From Tissierellia bacterium (lineage in GTDB: Bacteria > Bacillota > Clostridia > Tissierellales > Tepidimicrobiaceae): a stretch of 56,497 bases of DNA. The notes beneath the pieces are model-generated. The model did not search any database, was not told the origin of the DNA, and saw only the letters and a program-made list of their open reading frames with translations. Made by a program: the position numbers and the translations under genes. Location of the stretch: NCBI GenBank assembly GCA_012728595.1, contig JAAYEU010000108.1:1-56497 (forward strand), written 5' to 3'. Positions 17,769 to 26,726 of the stretch are shown here, in pieces (positions within the stretch are counted from its first letter, which is position 1; each line of letters starts with the position of its first letter).

Positions 17769-18686
17769 TCACTCCCCATTAAATAAAGATGTTGATAGGT
17801 ATCTCTCTCCCGTATCGGGTAAAACCGTCACAACCTTTTTACCTTTTCCTAGTCTTTTAGCTATAGAAATTGCAGCATGAATATTAGCACCAGATGATAT
17901 GCCGCAGAATATTCCTTCTTCCCTTCCTAGCCTTCTAGCCTGGACAAAGGCATCCTCATCATCTACAGTAATAATTTCATCGATTATACTTCTATCCAAT
18001 ATTTCAGGAATGAAATTAGCTCCTATCCCTTGAATACCATGGCTAGCTGGACTTCCTCCAGATAGTATAGGAGATTTGCTCGGTTCTACGGCAACGATTA
18101 AGGTATCTGGATTATTTTCCTTTAACCTTCTACCTACTCCTGTAATGGTGCCGCCAGTTCCTACCCCAGCGACAAAAGCATCTATATCACCATTTAAATC
18201 TGCTAATATCTCTACCCCTGTGGTCTCATAATGAGCCTTCACATTGTTTAAATTTCCAAATTGATTAGGCATAAAATAGCCTTTTTTGCTAGCCAATTCT
18301 TTAGCTAGTTCTACTGAGCCTTTCATCCCATATTTACCTTCAGTTAATATTAACTCTGCCCCGTAAGCTATCATCAGTTTTCTTCTCTCAATGCTCATAG
18401 TATCCGGCATAGTTATTATTACCTTATATCCTTTTGCAACCCCTATCATAGCTAGAGCAATACCAGTATTGCCACTTGTTGGCTCTATAATGGTGCCGCC
18501 CTCTTTTAGTATTCCCATCTCCTCTGCATCCTTAATCATATAATAGGCAGGCCTATCCTTTACACTACCTGCAGGGTTAAAGGACTCTACCTTCACCCAT
18601 ATATCTGCCATATCCTCTGTAATAATATGATTTAACCTTACTAAAGGCGTCTTTCCAATTGTTTTATAAATACTATCCACCATCAT
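17769..18686 (-). CDS. cysK: Cysteine synthase A
   Basis: PLP enzyme making cysteine from O-acetylserine and sulfide. About 305 residues; the PLP lysine is K43 in [17 protein letters not shown] (about 70-75) binds substrate, and [11 protein letters not shown] binds the phosphate. ATG at 18686 is chosen because AGGAGGGG lies six bases upstream; the frame extends to 18719 without support. cysE follows. A cysteine T-box leader heads the pair, matching the clostridial habit of sensing tRNA-Cys rather than CymR. Confidence 0.97.
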   Translation of the reverse strand: MMVDSIYKTIGKTPLVRLNHIITEDMADIWVKVESFNPAGSVKDRPAYYMIKDAEEMGILKEGGTIIEPTSGNTGIALAMIGVAKGYKVIITMPDTMSIERRKLMIAYGAELILTEGKYGMKGSVELAKELASKKGYFMPNQFGNLNNVKAHYETTGVEILADLNGDIDAFVAGVGTGGTITGVGRRLKENNPDTLIVAVEPSKSPILSGGSPASHGIQGIGANFIPEILDRSIIDEIITVDDEDAFVQARRLGREEGIFCGISSGANIHAAISIAKRLGKGKKVVTVLPDTGERYLSTSLFNGE

Positions 18687-18754
18687 TTTACCCCTCCTAA
18701 TTAACCTTGATTTATACATATCAACATTTCTAGTTTGCCCTTAAATCCAAATAA

Positions 18755-19040
18755 TAAAAAAAACCCCTCAACCTCATGTATTATTCATACAGAGGCGAAA
18801 GGTTACTTCCGCGGTCCCACTCTGCTTAAGGCAAATAGCCTTATCTCTGTCGAGTACTAACATACTCTAGTTCTGTAACGGGAACAACCGTTTAGGTCTA
18901 CTAAAAGTTCGACCAAAAACTCCTTGGAGCACTTCGAATACACCCGTATAGATTCCTTCCACCAATTGGAATCCTCTCTAGAATACTAAGTATATTCTAC
19001 TTTCCCAAATCATCGTTTTTCTTTTTATAAAATATTATAT
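18755..19040 (-). promoter_or_regulatory. T-box leader of cysK-cysE, specifier UGC
   Basis: The T-box core GTGGGACCGCGGAAG (about 18808-18821, minus strand) is followed by a terminator stem (CCTCTGTAT with ATACATGAGG) and an eight-T run at 18755-18762. Upstream GAAGTGCTCC holds the cysteine codon TGC (18929-18931) in the specifier position. Uncharged tRNA-Cys would therefore turn on cysteine synthesis. Confidence 0.92.
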
Positions 19041-19043
19041 TAT

Positions 19044-19071
19044 AGTATAGCATAGATGTTACAGATTTCAA
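19044..19071 (-). promoter_or_regulatory. Sigma-A promoter of cysK-cysE
   Basis: TTGAAA (19066-19071) and TATACT (19044-19049) with a 16-base spacer, placed directly before the T-box leader. Confidence 0.65.
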
Positions 19072-19080
19072 AATATTTTT

Positions 19081-20889
19081 TCATATATCAAAAGCCGTTA
19101 AAGCCAGTATAGAATACATGTGGGCTAGTGGATCTTCATTTATGCTTTTCCCAAAGGAATAAAAGAGTTTATTCAATATATCGTATATCCTTTCATCCTT
19201 GGTCAAAGCAAGTAGATTTTGTAGGGCTAAGGCAGCAAAGGAATTCCCCGATGGTATGGCTCCATCATAGTAATCCTTAGGCTTAATTATCAATTTTTCA
19301 GATATACGGCTGTAATGATAAAATCCACCATCTTCTTCATCCCAGAATAGGCTTAACATATCATCCATTAGCTTTTTACTTATCTCTAAATACCTTTGGT
19401 CGTTAGTAGTCTTGTAAAGTGTCAAAAGTCCGTATATGAAAAAAGCATAATCCTCCAGAAAGCCATAATTATAGCTTTCACCTTCCACATGGGTGGATAA
19501 TAAATGGCCCTTTTCATCTATACAATTATCTATTATGAAATCTGCCGCCTTTTTTGAACTTCTTATGAAGAGTTCTTTATTTAAAACCCTACCTCCATAA
19601 GCTAAGCTGGCTACAGCTAACCCATTCCAAGAAGTAAGAATCTTTCCGTCCCTATGAGGCTTTACCCTCTTATCCCTATAAGAAAGGATCATATCCCTCA
19701 TGCTATCCAATTTATTCATATCCAATTCAGAAATAGCATCTAAATCTTTTCCTATTAAATTAGGGATATTCTTGCCCTCAAAATTTCCCCTTTCTGTTAT
19801 ATCGTAATATTTGGCATAAAATTTTCCGAATTCTTCTCCTAGAAGGTTTATTATTTCATCATATTCAAATATATAATACTTTCCCTCTTCACCTTCCGTC
19901 TCTGCATCTAAAGCTGAATAAAAACCCCCTTCTTCTGATAGCAAATCTCTTAATAGAAATTCGAATATCTTTTCTCCTATTTCTTTATAAAGAGGCTTTT
20001 TTGTTATTTCATAGGCTCTGATATATGTTATACCCAATAAAGCATTGTCATATAACATCTTTTCAAAATGGGGGACAAGCCATTTCTCATCTACCGAATA
20101 CCTATAAAAACCAAATCCAACATGGTCAAAGATTCCACCTTTATACATGTTAATTAAAGTATTTTCCGCCATCCTTGATGCCTTTTCATCATTCATGTTA
20201 TAGCCGTATTCCAATAAGAAGATTATATACTGGGGCAATGGAAATTTAGGTCTAGTGGAAAAACCACCATTTATTTCATCGTAAATCTCTTCCAACTCAT
20301 CCCTAGCAATTTTTAATATATTTTTGTCGATATTTCCCTTTAAGTGCCTATTGTACCTTCTATTTACCTCTTTCAGTATAAAATTGCTTTCTTGGACAAT
20401 ATCATTTTTCTTTTCCTTCCATATATCTTTAACCTTGGTTAAGAGTTCAATTAAACCTATTGACCCTTTTTTAGACCTTTTAGGAAAGTAAGTACCCGCA
20501 AAAAAGGGTTTACCCTCGGGAGTTAATATCAAGGTTAAAGGCCAACCAGCCATTCCTGTTAAGGCTTCAGCAAAAGTTATATAAACCTTGTCTATATCTG
20601 GCCTTTCTTCCCTATCTACCTTAATGGGGATAAAATATTCATTTAGTATGTGGGCTACCTCTTCATCTTGGAAGGATTCCCTATTCATATTATGGCACCA
20701 TCTACAAGTGGAGTAACCTATGGATAGAAATATGGGCTTATCTTCTTCCTTGGCCTTGTTAAGCGCTTCATCTTTCCAAGGATACCATTTGATTGGATTG
20801 TATGCATGTTGTAATAAATAAGGAGACTTTTCATCTATTAGCCTGTTGGGATTATTAAAATTTTCTTTCATATGACCAAACCCTTTCAT
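19081..20889 (-). CDS. YyaL-like protein: thioredoxin-fold plus six-hairpin glycosidase-like domain
   Basis: A 602-residue protein of the DUF255/YyaL group. The N-terminal thioredoxin-like domain (about 15-175) has the typical opening [19 protein letters not shown] and a CRWC pair (C62, C65). The remainder is an alpha/alpha-barrel rich in tryptophan and aspartate ([19 protein letters not shown]). Family members are usually about 680 residues, so this one ends some 70 residues early though without visible damage. Two ATG starts (20889 and 20871) are possible. The biochemical activity of this family is not established. Confidence 0.85.
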   Translation of the reverse strand: MKGFGHMKENFNNPNRLIDEKSPYLLQHAYNPIKWYPWKDEALNKAKEEDKPIFLSIGYSTCRWCHNMNRESFQDEEVAHILNEYFIPIKVDREERPDIDKVYITFAEALTGMAGWPLTLILTPEGKPFFAGTYFPKRSKKGSIGLIELLTKVKDIWKEKKNDIVQESNFILKEVNRRYNRHLKGNIDKNILKIARDELEEIYDEINGGFSTRPKFPLPQYIIFLLEYGYNMNDEKASRMAENTLINMYKGGIFDHVGFGFYRYSVDEKWLVPHFEKMLYDNALLGITYIRAYEITKKPLYKEIGEKIFEFLLRDLLSEEGGFYSALDAETEGEEGKYYIFEYDEIINLLGEEFGKFYAKYYDITERGNFEGKNIPNLIGKDLDAISELDMNKLDSMRDMILSYRDKRVKPHRDGKILTSWNGLAVASLAYGGRVLNKELFIRSSKKAADFIIDNCIDEKGHLLSTHVEGESYNYGFLEDYAFFIYGLLTLYKTTNDQRYLEISKKLMDDMLSLFWDEEDGGFYHYSRISEKLIIKPKDYYDGAIPSGNSFAALALQNLLALTKDERIYDILNKLFYSFGKSINEDPLAHMYSILALTAFDI

Positions 20890-20944
20890 AAGATATTCAT
20901 ATTTATATTCTACCCATAGGATTTGCCCATATTCTAAGAGGAAG

Positions 20945-22632
20945 CTACTTTAATACTTCCTCCTTTATCCTTTCATATAGTTCATCTCCACTAAAAGGTC
21001 TTCCGTCATATTTTAGTATTTTATGGTTGGATTTATAAGGGGTTTCTTCCCTAATCAAGCTATCCAGTTGGGCAGTTTTATTTTGTTCCACATCTATTAT
21101 TTTATTTGTAAGCTTTCCTAAGCTGATTAACTTCTCCTTGGGGAAAGGCCATATATCTCCAAATATCAAAGCCCCCATGGATATTCCCTCTTCATTACAT
21201 CTTTCTACTACTTCCCTTACGGCTCCATAGGTAGAACCCCAACATACAATTAAGTTTTCTGGTTCTTTATCCCCTATTTGCCAGGGTTCCTCTACTTCTT
21301 CCCTTAATCCTTCAAGTTTTTTCATCCTTTTATCCATCATTTTAACCCTAAGCTCTGAATCTTCTGTGATGTGACCAAATTCATCATGTTCATGACTATC
21401 TACAAGGACGACTTTTCCTGGAATTTGCCCAGGAATTATTCTAGGAGAAATCCCATTTTCCGTCAACTTGTAAGGTTTAAACGCCTCTCCCCCACAAGAA
21501 TCATCTATATACCTATTGATTTTGATTCGCTGGAAATCAAAAGGCTCTATTGTCTGGGTATAGTCTGCTAAGTATAAATCTGTTAGTAAAATTACGGGAA
21601 TCCTGTATTTATCAGCAATATTAAAGGCCCTAGCTGTTTGATAAAAGGCATCTTCTGGACTTCTTAAAGCTATGACCATTCTTGGAAACTCTCCATGACC
21701 AGCATGGATCACAAATCTTAAATCTGATTGTTCTGTCCTAGTAGCCATACCTGTAGCTGGACCTGCCCTTTGGGCATTTACCAATACTACTGGCAATTCT
21801 ACTATACCTGCCAAACTTAAGGATTCTACCATTAAAGCTATTCCTCCTCCAGATGAGCCAGTCATGGCTCTTACGCCAGCATAAGATGCTCCTAAAGCCA
21901 TATTCAAAGCAGCCAACTCATCTTCCGCCTGCTCCACCATTATCCCCATTTCATTAGATTTTTTTGCCAAATAGGACAGTATGCTGGTAAAAGGAGTCAT
22001 AGGATAGCCACAATAGAATTTACACCCTGCTGCAATGGCTCCTAAGGCTAAGGCTTGGTTCCCATTTATAATTATCTTATTATCCTCTAACGATTCTAAT
22101 TTATGTTTTTCATCTAAAGCCTTGTAGCCTGCCCTTAGTGCTAGTAGATTTATATTGGCAATTTCATTCTTCCCCTTAAATAATTCTAAAATCAACTTTT
22201 CAGGGATGTGAATAGGTAAACCAAAATATTTTATAATTGCTCCCAGACCTACTGTATTATATACTCTTAAATTTTGTATTTCCTTTAGTATTTTCTTTAT
22301 AGGTATATTTATTATATTTTTTCCTTCTGCAATTTCCTGGTCACAAACTATTACTCCGCCCTTTTTTAACCTGAAACTATGGATTTCTATGGTTTCCTTA
22401 TTTATCGGAAATATTAAATCTACCTTATTAGTATATGTAAAGACTGGCTTATTAGAAAATCTAATCTGAGTAAAATTATGTCCCCCCTTACTCTGGACAT
22501 ATAATCCCTATAGGTAAATACATAATAACCGCATCGTTTTAAGGTTTTTTCTAAAATACTTGCAAAAGTATCAATCCCCCGACCAGCAGCCCCTCCCACC
22601 AAGATACTATAGTCTATCCCAAAATCTTTCAC
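20945..22632 (-). pseudogene. 2-oxoacid:ferredoxin oxidoreductase alpha subunit with fused gamma domain, frameshifted
   Basis: Corrected for one missing base this is a 562-residue subunit: gamma domain first (VGGAAGRGIDTFASILEK onward), then the alpha/pyrimidine-binding domains (GYPMTPFTSILSYL; EQAEDELAALNMALGASYAG). The break is after RVRG: a run of six G (minus strand, 22482-22487) has to be seven for the frame to read RGGHNF. Past the break the second frame continues without a stop through VYNTVGLGAIIKYFG to the end. Either a real mutation, phase variation in a homopolymer, or a sequencing error. With a beta subunit it would oxidise 2-oxoacids, reducing ferredoxin. The only beta gene in the window is at 39749-40597. 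Confidence 0.9.
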
Positions 22633-22788
22633 CCCATTTCACCTTATATATTCGCTATACTGAATTATACCCAGTTTAATCCATTTATCACAGATAGGCG
22701 TCAAGATTGACTATAAAAGATTAAGGATTTTGTTATACAAAACTTATAATCAATTGCTGAACAAGAAATATTTAAATCAGCAGGAGAT

Positions 22789-22816
22789 TTTACTCCAGCT
22801 GACTTTTTGGTATAAT
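22789..22816 (+). promoter_or_regulatory. Candidate sigma-A promoter of the TusA-like gene
   Basis: TTTACT (22789-22794) and TATAAT (22811-22816) are separated by 16 bases, about 35 bases ahead of the start codon. Confidence 0.6.
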
Positions 22817-22850
22817 TTATACATAATCACATTTAAAAGGTGGTATTATC

Positions 22851-23063
22851 ATGAAAACTGTTGACTGTTTAGGAGATATGTGCCCTATTCCCATTATTAA
22901 AACAAGGAAAGCCTTAAAGGGTGTGGATTCCGGAGAGACTATAAAGATAGTAACAGACCATAGTTGTGTATTGGAAGCCATAAAAAACAATTTTAAAAAA
23001 CACAAAGTAACACATAAAGAGGTCATAAATGGAGTATGGGAAATATTCATTACTAAAAATTAA
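22851..23063 (+). CDS. TusA/YedF-family sulfurtransferase carrier
   Basis: A 70-residue SirA/TusA/YedF-like protein. The active-site motif is MCPIPIIKTRKAL, with C11 as the persulfide-carrying cysteine in the CPxP signature. Such proteins take sulfane sulfur from a rhodanese or cysteine desulfurase and pass it to acceptors. The short two-layer fold is complete. It is transcribed toward a LysR gene, and the two stop codons share the bases TTAA (23060-23063). Neighbouring YeeE/YedE transporters and a rhodanese fusion support a sulfur role; the acceptor is not known. Confidence 0.92.
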   Translation: MKTVDCLGDMCPIPIIKTRKALKGVDSGETIKIVTDHSCVLEAIKNNFKKHKVTHKEVINGVWEIFITKN

Positions 23064-23956
23064 CATAAACTCCTTTGGGCAATTTTCTTAAAATACTCAA
23101 CAAAGTTATATAACACTTCATCTTTTTTAATGTTTTTATTGTATATAAGATACATATCATACTCTATGGAATAGTCTCTAATTTTTATCTCCTTCAATTG
23201 CTGGCTATATAACTCCTTTTTTATAGAAGTATAGGGAAGAAAACCTATACCAAATCCATTCAATACAGAGGATTTTACCGATTCTGCTGACTCGCTATTA
23301 TACAGAATATTTAATTCTTCTATCTTAGAACCTATAGCACTCAACTTTTCGTTGATGGCATCTATAACATATACCTTGTCATTTAATAGAATAAATGGAT
23401 GCTTAGTCAATTCCTCAAAGTCTATCTCATCCTGAATCTCATAGTTATTTGGTGCTACAAGAACCATCTTATCCTTGCCAATCTTATAATAGGACAGATT
23501 TGAATTCTTAGGTTTATTATATATAACCCCAATATCACATATATTGTTAAGGATATTTTGTTCTATTTCATCCGATTCATTTGGATTTAATTCATAGATG
23601 TAGTTGCCAAATTTATTCTTAATTTCATACATAACACAGGGCAAGGAGTATGTTGCTATTGACCAGCAGGCCTCAATTATTATTTTCCTCTCACTTTCAT
23701 CATCAAGCTTAAGTTCTTGGAGCATAGTATTATAGGTTCTAATAATATTATCTGCATATTTTAGAACGATAAGCCCCTTATCAGTAACTTCAACGCCCTT
23801 ATTGCTTCTTTCTAATAATTTGTATCCCAACTTTTCTTCCAATTTCAATATCTGTTGACTTAAAGCCGATTGAGATATATGGGATTCTTTAGCTGCCTTA
23901 GAAATGCTTCCAGCTATAGCTACTTTGCAAAAATAATCTAAGTATTCTATATTCAT
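23060..23956 (-). CDS. LysR-family transcriptional regulator
   Basis: A 298-residue LysR regulator: N-terminal winged helix-turn-helix (about 1-60, KVAIAGSISKAAKESHISQS then LSQQILKLEEKLG) and a periplasmic-binding-fold effector domain (about 90-290). ATG at 23956 follows GGGGATGG; a TTG lies one codon earlier. It is divergent from the split YeeE/YedE genes, and the 185-base space between holds a 24-base perfect palindrome (24004-24027). By the usual LysR layout it probably controls the sulfur transporter genes and possibly itself. The effector is unknown; thiosulfate or O-acetylserine are guesses. Confidence 0.93.
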   Translation of the reverse strand: MNIEYLDYFCKVAIAGSISKAAKESHISQSALSQQILKLEEKLGYKLLERSNKGVEVTDKGLIVLKYADNIIRTYNTMLQELKLDDESERKIIIEACWSIATYSLPCVMYEIKNKFGNYIYELNPNESDEIEQNILNNICDIGVIYNKPKNSNLSYYKIGKDKMVLVAPNNYEIQDEIDFEELTKHPFILLNDKVYVIDAINEKLSAIGSKIEELNILYNSESAESVKSSVLNGFGIGFLPYTSIKKELYSQQLKEIKIRDYSIEYDMYLIYNKNIKKDEVLYNFVEYFKKIAQRSLC

Positions 23957-24003
23957 CAATATCCATCCCCTTATACCTGAATATTCTTAATTGTAAACTT
24001 CGT

Positions 24004-24027
24004 TAAATATATTATATAATATATTTA
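24004..24027. promoter_or_regulatory. 24-bp perfect palindrome, candidate LysR operator
   Basis: Each half reads TAAATATATTAT and the two are exact reverse complements with no spacer. It lies 48 bases upstream of lysR and 113 bases before the split transporter genes, the place where a LysR dimer pair would act. A second weaker repeat, TTTGGT/ACCAAA around CA, sits at 24070-24083. Pure A/T palindromes can occur by chance in DNA this AT-rich. Confidence 0.4.
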
Positions 24028-24140
24028 CAAGAATTACAGTATGTCGCAACGATTAAAGGATGGAAATCTTTTGGTCAACCAAAGTATAGGGATATTATTA
24101 ACAGTTCTTGTCGACATATTAACAATAAGGGGTGACTTTG

Positions 24141-24791
24141 ATGGACTCAAATAAGGTTAAGAGAAAGAGGAATCAAATACCTTTTGGAATAATGGTTTTA
24201 GTTTTTTCGATAATATTTGGCATCTCCTTATATTATAAATCTAAACTCCTTCCCTTTTTTTGGATAAGTGGATTAGCTTTTGGCTTTATATTGCAGAGGT
24301 CTAAGTTTTGTTTCGCTGCTGCCTTAAGGGATCCCTATCTTGTAGGAAGTACTTTCATTACTAAAGCATTACTGATAAGCATAGCCTTGACCACCATTGG
24401 ATTTACAGCAATTAAGTATAATTCTTATATAAATGGACAAGAAATACCAGGTCAAAATGTAGTAATAAGTATTAGCCCTGCAATTGTAATAGGTGGAATA
24501 TTATTTGGAATAGGAATGGTAATAGCTGGGGGATGTGCTTCTGGGCTTCTCATGAGAACAGGTGAAGGCTTTCAAACACAATTTATAGCCTTAATTTTCT
24601 TCATTTTAGGGTCATTATGGGGTGCTCATGATTTTCATTGGTGGAATGAAAAGTTTATCTCAAAAGGATTTAAGGTATTTCTACCAGATATATTTGGCTG
24701 GTTTGGCGCTTTAACTATCCAGCTTATAATAATCGGGATATTATATATTCTTCTCGATAGATGGGAATCAAATGGAAACGAAGATTTTTAG
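24141..24791 (+). CDS. YeeE/YedE transporter, N-terminal half (thiosulfate-uptake type)
   Basis: A 216-residue membrane protein matching the first half of YeeE/YedE (TsuA) proteins. It has about six hydrophobic segments. Conserved cysteines are C57 in FCFAAALRD and C132 in GGCASGLLM, sites that in TsuA relay thiosulfate through the membrane. ATG at 24141 follows AAGGGGTG; an in-frame GTG at 24132 has no room for its site. The second half is encoded by the next gene 16 bases on. Together they would form one transporter. Substrate is taken from the family; selenium or sulfite are alternatives. Confidence 0.85.
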   Translation: MDSNKVKRKRNQIPFGIMVLVFSIIFGISLYYKSKLLPFFWISGLAFGFILQRSKFCFAAALRDPYLVGSTFITKALLISIALTTIGFTAIKYNSYINGQEIPGQNVVISISPAIVIGGILFGIGMVIAGGCASGLLMRTGEGFQTQFIALIFFILGSLWGAHDFHWWNEKFISKGFKVFLPDIFGWFGALTIQLIIIGILYILLDRWESNGNEDF

Positions 24792-24807
24792 AACAGGGGG
24801 TTAGGTT

Positions 24808-25341
24808 TTGAATTTAAATAATAATAAGTATTATAATAAGTGGTTTATAAACTCATGGCCCTATATTGCAGGGGCAGTCTTACTTTCGCTATTACAAATT
24901 GTAACATTAGCTGTAACGGGTAAGCCTTGGAGAGTCTCCTCTGCAATGGCGTACTGGGGAGCTTGGATATTAAATAGTTTTGGATTAGATGTTTCCCACT
25001 GGACTTATTTTAATATAGAAGGGGGACAGGAAATTTTTAAGGGAGGATTTTTGCTAGACCCTCATTCTATAAGGAATTTAGGAATTATAGTTGGTGCCCT
25101 TTTTTCATCTTTGATGGCATCCCAATTTAGAATTAGAAAGGTAAAATCAAAAAAACAATTTTTATTGGCAGCCATAGGAGGGTTACTTATGGGCTATGGG
25201 GCAAGAATTGCCCAAGGTTGCAATATAGGTGGGCTTTTTAGCAGTATTGCAAGCCTATCCCTTTCTGGCTGGATATTTGGTTTTGCTGTAGTTATTGGTG
25301 CTATAATTGGTAGTAGAATAATAGTTAGATTTTTAATATAA
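24808..25341 (+). CDS. YeeE/YedE transporter, C-terminal half
   Basis: A 177-residue membrane protein that is the second half of the split YeeE/YedE transporter. Its signature is GARIAQGCNIGGLFS with C138, the third conserved cysteine of the family; LLDPHSIRNLGIIVG is also typical. TTG start after GGGGGTTAGG. It lies 16 bases past the first half on the same transcript and ends at a bidirectional terminator. Complementation of the pair is inferred from the reciprocal content and order. Confidence 0.85.
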   Translation: MNLNNNKYYNKWFINSWPYIAGAVLLSLLQIVTLAVTGKPWRVSSAMAYWGAWILNSFGLDVSHWTYFNIEGGQEIFKGGFLLDPHSIRNLGIIVGALFSSLMASQFRIRKVKSKKQFLLAAIGGLLMGYGARIAQGCNIGGLFSSIASLSLSGWIFGFAVVIGAIIGSRIIVRFLI

Positions 25342-25370
25342 AACCCAATGGAAAATTCCATTGGGTTTTA
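25339..25370. terminator. Bidirectional terminator between transporter halves and APC permease
   Basis: TAAAACCCAATGGAA (25339-25353) pairs with TTCCATTGGGTTTTA (25356-25370). It overlaps the stop codon of the convergent permease gene and ends both units. Confidence 0.85.
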
Positions 25371-26717
25371 TATGTCTCTTGCAGTTTTATATCTTACACT
25401 ACATGTTCTATAATAGAAAATTCCCGCAATAACCCATATGAACATAAATATAATAGAAGGAAGACTTAATCTAGCTGGAGATTTAGGAATTATTAGAAGT
25501 CCAACAAACACCATGCTTACAATTACTCCTACCCATGAGAGATAACGTTCAAGTCTGTTTTTACTTATTTTAGAACTAATATAACACACATATAGATAAG
25601 CCAAAGCTGCCAATAAAGATGACATATCGACTATATATAAAATTACTTGTCTGCCGATAAATGGGGCTATTAAGCCTACAAGGGTAACAAATTTGATTGC
25701 ATTTTCATTTACCCCAGCCTTATTCTTCTTTTGATACTTTTCAGGAAATAACTTATAAATTGATAAAGCGCCTATAAGCTTAGAACTTCCAAGCATAAAT
25801 CCATTAATTCCACTAACAACTGCTGATATTAAAGCAATGGTTAATAATATAAACCCTACTATACCTAAATTTTCTAACACTGCCGTCCCAAGAGCCCATT
25901 CTTGTTTTAATGCTTCCTCTGGTCCATATACAAGTGAAGTTACTACATTTAAAGAGTTATATATAAATATACCAGCTAATATGGATATAATCCCCATAGT
26001 TACAGCTTTTCTAGGCTTAAAATTTAGCTCTGTGCTCACCTGAGGTATGACATCAAATCCAACAAAGAGAAATGGTGCTATAGCAAATACCTTGGCAACT
26101 TTTGCAAAGTCAACCTTTTGCCCATGAATATAATTTTCGACAAATACTGTCTTATCAACTTTAAAACCCATAACTAACAAGACTATAACCACATTTAAAA
26201 CTAAAAACAGTACCATGATATTTTGTGCACGAGCACTAGTTTTTACTCCCTTTATATTGATGTAAGCAAATAATAATATTACCAAGCTTGCAATCAATAT
26301 TTCAGACAAATAAACTGGGTACCCTGCTACATTATATAAGTATATCTTTTCCACAGAAGAACCAAAAATCCTCTTTATAACGAGTACAAAGGCTGTTGCA
26401 TTTAATGGTACTAGGCTTAAATAGCACAGTATTAAACTCCAACCTACTATGAATCCATTTAATTTACCCATATTTTCATAAGCATAGGAAAACTCTCCTC
26501 CATCTTCCAGATGGTTTTCCAGCATTACCCTATAACCTATTTGGACAAAGACTACAGCCAAGCCTCCTAAGGTTAATCCAATGGCAGTATTTATAACTCC
26601 TGATTCGGGGAGGAACTTAGTTCCGGGTAGGGTAAAAGAACCCCACCCTATAATGGAACCTAAAGCAATACTTAATATATCTATTGGATTAAGCTTGTTT
26701 TTCATCTTCCCTTTCAT
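25368..26717 (-). CDS. APC-superfamily amino acid permease
   Basis: A 449-residue protein with 12 predicted membrane segments and the APC opening IDILSIALGSIIGWGSFTLP, whose glycine-rich GSIIGWG loop binds the amino acid backbone. Amino acid specificity cannot be read. ATG at 26717 is preceded by a weak AAAGTGAT site. It follows the CoA-disulfide reductase gene by only 9 bases, so it is probably cotranscribed with that sulfur gene; a role in moving cysteine or another sulfur amino acid is therefore possible but is inference from position only. Confidence 0.88.
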   Translation of the reverse strand: MKGKMKNKLNPIDILSIALGSIIGWGSFTLPGTKFLPESGVINTAIGLTLGGLAVVFVQIGYRVMLENHLEDGGEFSYAYENMGKLNGFIVGWSLILCYLSLVPLNATAFVLVIKRIFGSSVEKIYLYNVAGYPVYLSEILIASLVILLFAYINIKGVKTSARAQNIMVLFLVLNVVIVLLVMGFKVDKTVFVENYIHGQKVDFAKVAKVFAIAPFLFVGFDVIPQVSTELNFKPRKAVTMGIISILAGIFIYNSLNVVTSLVYGPEEALKQEWALGTAVLENLGIVGFILLTIALISAVVSGINGFMLGSSKLIGALSIYKLFPEKYQKKNKAGVNENAIKFVTLVGLIAPFIGRQVILYIVDMSSLLAALAYLYVCYISSKISKNRLERYLSWVGVIVSMVFVGLLIIPKSPARLSLPSIIFMFIWVIAGIFYYRTCSVRYKTARDI

Positions 26718-26726
26718 AGTATCACT

